Shown: positions 6,187-11,615 of the stretch, piece after piece
Numbering within the stretch: the first letter of the stretch is position 1
Layout: every line of letters begins with the position of its first letter
Origin: an uncultured Candidatus Saccharibacteria bacterium
GTDB lineage: Bacteria; Patescibacteria; Saccharimonadia; Saccharimonadales; CAMLKC01
Assembly (NCBI GenBank): GCA_946480595.1
Contig: CAMLKC010000029.1
Span: forward strand, 1 to 11,615
Length of the DNA stretch: 11,615 nt
Reading direction: 5' to 3'
The notes under the pieces: generated by a model
What the model was told of the DNA's origin: nothing
Databases searched by the model: none
What the model saw: the letters and a program-made list of their open reading frames with translations, nothing else
Program-made: the position numbers and the translations under genes

Positions 6187-8526
6187 TTAAGAACTTAGCG
6201 AAGGAGAGTTACCGGCCTTTAATCGCTGTGCAACTTCATCATTGTCGCTCGTTGCAATCTGAACAAAGTCAAAGATATGGCGCGCATACATCGCATAGTT
6301 AAAGTCTTGTTCCATGGCTTGAATGCCATCTCTACTCATCTGTTGCAATTTTTCAGGGTTATCTTTGAGCTTCCTGAGTTCTTCAATAAGCTGTTCGGCT
6401 GATTCAACCTTAACGGCAATATCATCTGATAATTCACTGTACCAGCCGATATTACGTACTATAGGAACAACTCCCATACGAAGAGCTTCGATGGAAGATA
6501 GAGAAGTTTCTCCCCTATACTCATTACGGTAATTAACCAGTACATCCAGCTCACCCATCGTATTCTGAAATTCAAAATCTGTGACATTCTCCTTTAGGAT
6601 AACGTTAGGATATGAGCGCAACCTATCAAGCGTTCCCGCAGAAACCATTGGAACTCCAAATATATAAACTCGCGCATTGGCAAAATCATCAGATCGAGCA
6701 ATGTCCTCGATAATTTTGAGTCCTTTCACCTCGTGAATAATGCCCGCAAATCCGATGGAAAAAGTTGTGCCAATTTTTTGACGTTTCAATTTTGGCGTTG
6801 CGGTGGGAAGGTTTGCTTTTAAGACAGGTACTACATTAAAGAGTGAGTTCTGAAGCGCATCATTTGCAAACGACGAATGGACGATCGCCCCTCTTTGTGC
6901 ATTAAGGACTGATGTGAGATAGGATGTCGATTCGTTGCCGACCAGTTCGTCAAGTCTCTTCTCTGCCGTAACTCGGGTTTCGTGTGTATATCCGTATTCT
7001 TGCAGTACGCCATATAGCCCTCCTAGATGCGTGTCATGCACCACTATAAATCCAGGAAGGTAGAGAGCGTTCTTTATCGTCTCGAGATGGTACTCACTAT
7101 TCCCCATATGATACAGGACCGCATCATACTCCTTATATGTCTTGGCGGTGAATTGGCTAGCTTGACGGACGTTTGCCACATAAGGGAGATAGCTTGGCCG
7201 AGAGAAGCCGTGTTTCGTTTTGCCGTCTTCAACGAAGTAATCGATATCGAATACTTCGCTTAGCTGAGGGTGAAGAAGTAGGACCACCTTGCCAATTGCC
7301 GAATAACCACTGGGGTTTGGAGTAAAAACGGCAAGCTTTGGTTTACGCGCAACTTTCTCGATTAAATGCCTCCCATTCAGAAATTCTAACGCGTCCTTGG
7401 CTGTCATCTCCCACGTATAGCGACGTAGGATTCCAGGATATTGCTTTTCTCGTCGTTTCCATCCATCCCCTATGACACACTTGTGAATACTAGCAGCAAT
7501 ACTCACCGGATCAAACTGGTTGGCATAGTAAAAAGCATCAACGGACATCTCATTGAATACTGTTAGATTTGAGCAGACCACCGGCTTACTCTCTTCCACG
7601 GCCTCAAGAATAGGTAGGCCAAGCCCTTCGTATTCTGGCATGAATAAAAGTGCTGCTGCGTTAGCGTAGAGCCACTTGAGTTCGCCTTCGGGGATATTCC
7701 CGCTAAATATTACATTGGGTGAATACTGAAGCAGCTCGGCTCTCGCCCTATCATTGAAGAAAGAGGTTATCACTAAGTAGATGTCGTTATCCTGGTATGA
7801 ACGACGATATTCCTCAAAGCCTTGAACGGCACGGCGATTATTCTTCCGGATATCGTCGCCCGATGGCATGATCAAATAACGTTTCGGCACCTTGAATGAC
7901 TTAGGCCGGACCGGAGCTTGATGCTCTCGCTTAATTGGTGCACCATTAATATTACAAAGCTTGCGCTTATCGACTCCAACATACGTCACAAGGTCATCTG
8001 CTACAGTTTGAGAAATCGTCCAGATAAGATCGGCTTCGAGGATAATCTTAAAACGGCCTAGATAGTTCTTATACGATGCAAATTTTCCATAGCGTTCGTA
8101 ATACTGGAGGGGGATAAGGTCATAGAACAGAAGAATCTTTCGCGCCGTAGAGGGAAAAACGCTACACACTCTATCGATAAATAGCGACAGTATAATAAAA
8201 TCTACTTCTTCTTGAAACGTGTCCCGTAAAAATATATCGAGAGACTCACTATTCCGACGCCCCATCATCTTAATATCGGCTTTATCGAGAAAGCGCTGAT
8301 CAGGTACTTGCAAGTCTAGTAGGTGAATCTTTATCGATGGGACGGCATGAAGTACCGCCTGTCGAACTTTGTCTTCCAGCGGCAGTCGCTTAGTGAAAAT
8401 AATATGCATATCACCCTCATACGTGGCTGCGATGGAACTAAGAAGAGAAAGTGAATACTTACCCATTCCCCGATCCCATGCATCGCTCTGAAAAACTTGT
8501 CCATCAAATACTAGAGGTTTTTTCAT
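6187..8526 (-). CDS. Tandem (two-domain) GT4 glycosyltransferase
   Basis: At 779 residues this is twice the normal GT4 length and holds two complete GT-B units. Unit 1 (about 1-390) starts with FDGQVFQSDAWDRGMGKY, a glycine-containing acceptor-side loop. It has the donor-side IMPSGDDIRKNNRR (219-231) and an intact E-x7-E motif in EYEGLGLPILEA (E300, E308). Unit 2 (about 395-779) starts with LAVFTPNPSGYSAIGK. It has GFAGIIHEVKGL (592-603) and YRGETSLSSIEAL (670-682), a GE(T/S)S variant in which the first glutamate is shifted. Such fusions occur in O-antigen and other polysaccharide clusters, where one protein adds two different sugars or linkages in turn. It is the last gene visible in the operon, starts 3 nt after the methyltransferase gene with a GGAGA about 10 nt upstream, and ends 13 nt from the convergent secreted-protein gene. 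No rho-independent terminator is visible there. Cytoplasmic; sugar specificity unknown. Confidence 0.88.
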   Translation of the reverse strand: MKKPLVFDGQVFQSDAWDRGMGKYSLSLLSSIAATYEGDMHIIFTKRLPLEDKVRQAVLHAVPSIKIHLLDLQVPDQRFLDKADIKMMGRRNSESLDIFLRDTFQEEVDFIILSLFIDRVCSVFPSTARKILLFYDLIPLQYYERYGKFASYKNYLGRFKIILEADLIWTISQTVADDLVTYVGVDKRKLCNINGAPIKREHQAPVRPKSFKVPKRYLIMPSGDDIRKNNRRAVQGFEEYRRSYQDNDIYLVITSFFNDRARAELLQYSPNVIFSGNIPEGELKWLYANAAALLFMPEYEGLGLPILEAVEESKPVVCSNLTVFNEMSVDAFYYANQFDPVSIAASIHKCVIGDGWKRREKQYPGILRRYTWEMTAKDALEFLNGRHLIEKVARKPKLAVFTPNPSGYSAIGKVVLLLHPQLSEVFDIDYFVEDGKTKHGFSRPSYLPYVANVRQASQFTAKTYKEYDAVLYHMGNSEYHLETIKNALYLPGFIVVHDTHLGGLYGVLQEYGYTHETRVTAEKRLDELVGNESTSYLTSVLNAQRGAIVHSSFANDALQNSLFNVVPVLKANLPTATPKLKRQKIGTTFSIGFAGIIHEVKGLKIIEDIARSDDFANARVYIFGVPMVSAGTLDRLRSYPNVILKENVTDFEFQNTMGELDVLVNYRNEYRGETSLSSIEALRMGVVPIVRNIGWYSELSDDIAVKVESAEQLIEELRKLKDNPEKLQQMSRDGIQAMEQDFNYAMYARHIFDFVQIATSDNDEVAQRLKAGNSPSLSS

Positions 8527-8529
8527 TAT

Positions 8530-9642
8530 CTATTTTCTCCGCTCTCTCAAATTATGCAGGACTGTTCTTGCGACTTTTGCAGCCGGTCGCGTAACCCCCA
8601 TATATACTCCACGAGTAACTTGATGCACGCGCCGTCCATTTCCCGCCCGGGTCCTATAGTTATTTACGAGGTCGTAAAGGCGTATCTCATTTAGCAATTC
8701 TTTAGCATCCTCGGTTTGAGAGTTGAAGACAGCCAGGGACTGTTTTCGCGGCCTATCTAGCGTGTCTATATAAGCAATGAGAGCGGCATCCACAGACTTA
8801 ACCGACTGCTTTACGAGTGAACGCAAGCGTTTTGACTGGATTATCTCTTGACGTAAGAACTCGTTATCTTGCTCTAGTTCTGCAACACGGAGTTCAAGTC
8901 TCGTCAACTCGTACCGCTGCTCCAGTGCTTCTTTGTATGTTTTCTTTATGTCGTCATGAAGGGCAACAGGTACTACAGGCTCAGGAAGCATCGTCTTAAT
9001 ATAAGAGAACTTTGCCAGTCGTTGCGGCTTGTGCTTGTCGATAAAATAGTCATTAAGGCCATCATTGAATGCCTGCTCATAGCTCTCTTTTTTGAGTAAC
9101 TCGTGCCAGTCTTTTTTGATATGCGCGGATTCAATACAAATGATTTCTGGGCGATATAGTTTCCAGTCATTGCCTTTGAGTACCTCATATTCAAAACCTT
9201 CGACATCTATCTTCATGAACTGAATATTTTTTACCTTGGCATTTTCAAATATTCTTTTAAGCGGCAGAATATCCACTTTGTACTCAGTGTACGGCTTTTG
9301 ATTCTCCAAAAGTCCGTCGTGCTCCTCTTTCATGGCATCAGAAAAAGTAGAAAGACCCTCCGCTCCCATGTACTCTCGGAACAGCAAACTCGACTTCTTC
9401 TCGCCCACTCCAACATTCAGATTAATATCTCGTGGTCTCTCCCGCTCCAATTTCGCATACAAACGCTTAATCGGCTCAATGTTAATGCCCGACCAGCCTT
9501 TCAGATAAAAAAGCTTGGTAACGGAATCTATGTCTGGGTCATTGGCTCCTACGTCAACATAAAACCCTTTTTCGTCTTCATCAAAAAAAGCAGATAGGAT
9601 TATATCTTCTCGATTTTGCGCGTAGTATACTTTATATTTCAT
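8530..9642 (-). CDS. FkbM-family SAM methyltransferase with C-terminal coiled coil and basic tail
   Basis: The N-terminal 1-205 residues carry the FkbM methyltransferase fold. They include SAM motif I FYVDVGANDP (27-36), the acidic ribose-binding position in NIEP (54-57) and the family hallmark MKIDVEGFEYEVLKG (143-157). FkbM enzymes O-methylate sugars. Residues 231-275 form a clear coiled coil: a positions A239, L246, V253, N260, I267 and d positions Q242, L249, L256, L263. Asn at one a position is typical of two-stranded parallel coils. The last 41 residues hold 12 Lys/Arg and one Glu and could contact the membrane or a partner. At 370 residues it is longer than a plain FkbM domain. Its ATG overlaps the stop of the upstream GT4 gene (TAATG), and the next gene starts 3 nt after its stop. 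With Wzt nearby I infer a chain-capping enzyme, possibly setting glycan length. The methyltransferase call is sure; the capping role is inference. Confidence 0.87.
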   Translation of the reverse strand: MKYKVYYAQNREDIILSAFFDEDEKGFYVDVGANDPDIDSVTKLFYLKGWSGINIEPIKRLYAKLERERPRDINLNVGVGEKKSSLLFREYMGAEGLSTFSDAMKEEHDGLLENQKPYTEYKVDILPLKRIFENAKVKNIQFMKIDVEGFEYEVLKGNDWKLYRPEIICIESAHIKKDWHELLKKESYEQAFNDGLNDYFIDKHKPQRLAKFSYIKTMLPEPVVPVALHDDIKKTYKEALEQRYELTRLELRVAELEQDNEFLRQEIIQSKRLRSLVKQSVKSVDAALIAYIDTLDRPRKQSLAVFNSQTEDAKELLNEIRLYDLVNNYRTRAGNGRRVHQVTRGVYMGVTRPAAKVARTVLHNLRERRK

Positions 9643-10781
9643 TACAATTTACTCATAAGCTTGCTCAAGCGTTGCACGGCCCTATTCCAACTAAATTCCG
9701 CGGCGCGCTCACGCCCTTTGCTAGCCTCATCCTCAGTTTGTGTATGTGTCATTATACCACGGAGGGCTTCACTAATTGCCTGAGGGCTGTGAGGGTTAAA
9801 GAACGTTCCGTTCTCCCCGATCGTTTCATGCATAACGGGCAAATCTGACACCGCAACGGGAGTTCCGCATGCCATCGCCTGGAGCGGCGAGATCCCAAAC
9901 CCTTCGTGAAATGCAGGATGAATAAGCAGTTTCGCGCCCGAAAGTAGTGCCGGTAAATCGGCATCCGGCACGTAGCTAGTCGGCTTGATAATCCTCCACC
10001 CTTCAGCCCTTGTCTTATCTATTTCGGCCATAATTGCGTCATTCGACCATGCCATACCTCCAATAAGAACGAGGGAGTATCGTTTTTTATATTCATCCGG
10101 CAAGAGGCGAAGAGCTTTTAGTAAGTTCTCGATATTCTTTCGAGGTTCAATATTGCTAAGGAACATGAGATATTCTCCCTCTATAGCATACCGACTCTTT
10201 ACTTCCTTTATATCAGCCGATGAAGCAGGCCGCATGAAATCCGTATCCACACCGCAATAGATAACCGATATTTTGTCTGCGGGAGCATTTGCATGCTCAA
10301 CCAGCTCCTTCTTTGATGCTGCTGATATAGTGACAATCCTACTACTCTGCGACATCCACCTCCTCAAATTTGACTGAAGCATACGAAGATTCCGAGCTTC
10401 GACATACTCAGGATAAATTGCAAAGTTGGCATCATAGACATAGGTGACTGACTTTGAAAAAACTAATGGCCATCTTTTATAATTCATAAATAGATAAACA
10501 CCCCTACCAAAGAAAAGGTCGATCGGAGGCATAAATAAAAATCGTGGCCATACGTTCCAAACTCGGGCAGGAAGCAGTACACTCTTAATTCGTACATTTG
10601 TTAATCGATACTGATCCAACCGTTTTCTTTTAAGGTAAGGAACGATAAGACAAAGATCATAATCCTTAAAATATGACGACGACGACATTACTCTTATCAT
10701 ACTGAGAACTGTGTGGCCAATTCCACTCAGACGAGGATCGAGGAGAGGGCTGGCATCTATGAATATTTTATTTTTAGCCAT
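9642..10781 (-). CDS. GT4-family glycosyltransferase (mannosyltransferase-like)
   Basis: The 379-residue protein is a standard single GT4 enzyme. IFIDASPLLDPRLSGIGH (6-23) is the N-terminal start with the acceptor-side glycine loop typical of the WbdA/MtfB-like mannosyltransferase group. FLSNIEPRKNIENLLKA (207-223) holds the donor-phosphate-binding Arg/Lys. FHEGFGISPLQAMACGTPV (291-309) is the E-x7-E region, with E293 kept and the second acid replaced by Q301, a substitution I believe is found in other members. HETIGENGTFFNP (318-330) follows. It would act in the cytoplasm on a lipid-linked glycan. Its ATG overlaps the end of the Wzt gene by 8 nt (ATGGCTAA), with GGTGA in front, so the two are translationally coupled. 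Its stop overlaps the start of the methyltransferase. Mannose as the sugar is only a family-based guess. Confidence 0.88.
   Translation of the reverse strand: MAKNKIFIDASPLLDPRLSGIGHTVLSMIRVMSSSSYFKDYDLCLIVPYLKRKRLDQYRLTNVRIKSVLLPARVWNVWPRFLFMPPIDLFFGRGVYLFMNYKRWPLVFSKSVTYVYDANFAIYPEYVEARNLRMLQSNLRRWMSQSSRIVTISAASKKELVEHANAPADKISVIYCGVDTDFMRPASSADIKEVKSRYAIEGEYLMFLSNIEPRKNIENLLKALRLLPDEYKKRYSLVLIGGMAWSNDAIMAEIDKTRAEGWRIIKPTSYVPDADLPALLSGAKLLIHPAFHEGFGISPLQAMACGTPVAVSDLPVMHETIGENGTFFNPHSPQAISEALRGIMTHTQTEDEASKGRERAAEFSWNRAVQRLSKLMSKL
9751..9759 (-). promoter_or_regulatory. Possible internal promoter ahead of the methyltransferase gene
   Basis: The minus strand reads TGGTATAAT, an exact extended -10, inside the 3' part of the GT4 gene. 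Transcription would start near 9744, about 100 nt before the methyltransferase ATG. There is no good -35. By eye I found only one other exact TGnTATAAT in the window (2956-2964), which serves a real intergenic region. It could allow the methyltransferase and the tandem glycosyltransferase to be made apart from the exporter. Confidence 0.35.
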
Positions 10782-11615
10782 CGACTTTCACCGTTATGGC
10801 GGGAGATGCGATATAGGGTGTAGCCACTTCTTTCTCCACTTCAAAACGAGCCGCCTCTTCCCACCAATCGTAATTCGTCACTCCATCCTCACCAATGATT
10901 GTAATATCCACGTCATGGGTACCGTTCGAGAATATATTCGGTACATCCCACTTTACCGTCACTACATCACCTTTTACATATTCTCCAGTCTTGTATCGGA
11001 AAATATGAGTATTTCCCCCAGTAACAGCCTTTCCCGACTGCTCTTTTATAGTAAAGCCGAATATCGGACTTGCAACTTTCTCGTTAAACTTAGCCTTCGC
11101 AATCATCGACAAGCTTGCTGTGGTATTTGTAAGCCGTTTAGTCACTTCCACCGATTGGAATTTGACAGCGTGATTCCCCCAGCGGGTTTGGCGCTCACCA
11201 TTCTTGGCTGTTCGCCGCTCATTTTCTTCGGTAAATAGCCGCGTATATGCGCCCGCGATATGATCAGGCTCTCCTTCATCAACCAGCTTACTCTTGTTGA
11301 TTAATATAGCTCTGTCGCAGTACTCCCGAACGGCGTTCATGTCGTGAGACACAAATACAACCGTGACTCCACTCTTTTTTAGGCTCTTGAAATAATCAAA
11401 ACATTTGCGCTGAAAATCTGCATCGCCTACCGCAAGAACCTCATCAATCAGTAGGATGTCCGCTTTTGATCTGGTCGCTACGGAAAACGCCAAACGGACT
11501 TGCATACCCGACGAATAGTTCTTTAGCTTTTGGTCCATGAACTGCTCAAGTTCAGCAAATTGAACGATATCATCATACATTCCATCCATCTCAGCAGTAC
11601 TGAATCCACTTAACG
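10774..11615 (-). CDS. wzt: Wzt-type ABC transporter ATPase with C-terminal carbohydrate-binding domain, 5' truncated
   Basis: The frame runs through the right edge, so the N-terminus with Walker A and the Q-loop is missing. About 279 residues are visible. The signature YSSGMQ (nt 11500-11517), Walker B with LLIDE (11440-11454), D-loop and H-loop SHD (11341-11349) are all intact, and AVGDADFQ after Walker B is typical of polysaccharide/teichoic-acid exporters (Wzt, TagH). An additional domain of about 136 residues (10777-11184) starts at RWGNHAVKF and is beta-rich, containing GFTIKEQSG and NIFSNGTHDVD. It matches the Wzt C-terminal domain that binds the end of O-antigen chains in ABC-dependent systems. 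TagH-type exporters lack this domain. The protein would power export of a lipid-linked glycan with a Wzm permease, expected beyond the right edge. It heads the visible operon and overlaps the next gene by 8 nt. Confidence 0.88.
   Translation of the reverse strand, partial: LSGFSTAEMDGMYDDIVQFAELEQFMDQKLKNYSSGMQVRLAFSVATRSKADILLIDEVLAVGDADFQRKCFDYFKSLKKSGVTVVFVSHDMNAVREYCDRAILINKSKLVDEGEPDHIAGAYTRLFTEENERRTAKNGERQTRWGNHAVKFQSVEVTKRLTNTTASLSMIAKAKFNEKVASPIFGFTIKEQSGKAVTGGNTHIFRYKTGEYVKGDVVTVKWDVPNIFSNGTHDVDITIIGEDGVTNYDWWEEAARFEVEKEVATPYIASPAITVKVDG

Noticed and set aside
6831..7013. Short minus-strand frame within the tandem glycosyltransferase
   Set aside because: It lies in another frame of a continuous, well-conserved GT4 domain and has no start signal.
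10676..10684. Short GAC triplet run
   Set aside because: It encodes a serine run (SSSS) in the GT4 protein and is too short to count as a meaningful repeat.
10711..11238. 175-codon open frame on the plus strand opposite the Wzt gene
   Set aside because: It is a shadow of the Wzt C-terminal domain, with an implausible composition and no family pattern.
1..11615. Absence of TGA as a stop codon, suggesting a recoded TGA as in Absconditabacteria/Gracilibacteria
   Set aside because: Only nine stops are visible. No reading frame needs TGA to be read as glycine, and all genes make full-length products with the standard code.

Overview
The window is a cell-surface glycan locus from a bacterium. It is most likely from the Candidate Phyla Radiation, and within it I favour Saccharibacteria. 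That placement is inference. It rests on the architecture of the large secreted protein (a lysozyme-like N-terminal domain followed by Ig-like repeats, a type I associate with Saccharibacteria and some Actinobacteria) and on extended -10 promoters without a recognisable -35. Nine stop codons are visible: seven TAA, two TAG and no TGA. All reading frames make sense with the standard code. No RNA genes, CRISPR arrays, insertion sequences or integrase genes were seen.

Layout from left to right. (1) Positions 1-336, plus strand: the 3' end of a membrane protein of the lysylphosphatidylglycerol synthase transmembrane (flippase-like) family. Its tail overlaps the tail of the next gene. (2) Positions 308-2919, minus strand: a two-gene operon with an integral-membrane, GT-C-like protein (DUF2142-like) first and a GT4 glycosyltransferase second. 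(3) Positions 2920-3088: a 169-bp divergent regulatory region with two facing extended -10 promoters and an inverted repeat between them. (4) Positions 3089-6173, plus strand: a two-gene secreted module. It encodes a small membrane-anchored protein and an 844-residue exported protein with a lytic-transglycosylase-like domain, an EF-hand calcium loop and about four Ig-like domains. (5) Positions 6187-11615, minus strand: a tightly packed, partly overlapping operon. In transcription order it holds an ABC-transporter ATPase of the Wzt type (5' end beyond the right edge), a GT4 glycosyltransferase, an FkbM-type methyltransferase with a C-terminal coiled coil, and a double-domain GT4 glycosyltransferase.

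How the parts may work together. The right-hand operon looks like an ABC-transporter-dependent polysaccharide pathway. Glycosyltransferases build a lipid-linked glycan, the methyltransferase may cap its end, and the carbohydrate-binding C-terminal domain of Wzt may select capped chains for export. This resembles the E. coli O9a WbdD/Wzt system, but with an FkbM methyltransferase fused to the coiled coil. The left-hand operon, with the flippase-like protein beside it, could supply a second lipid-linked glycosylation route. The secreted module lies between the two glycan operons in the opposite orientation and may cut or bind cell wall at the surface, of the cell itself or of a host.
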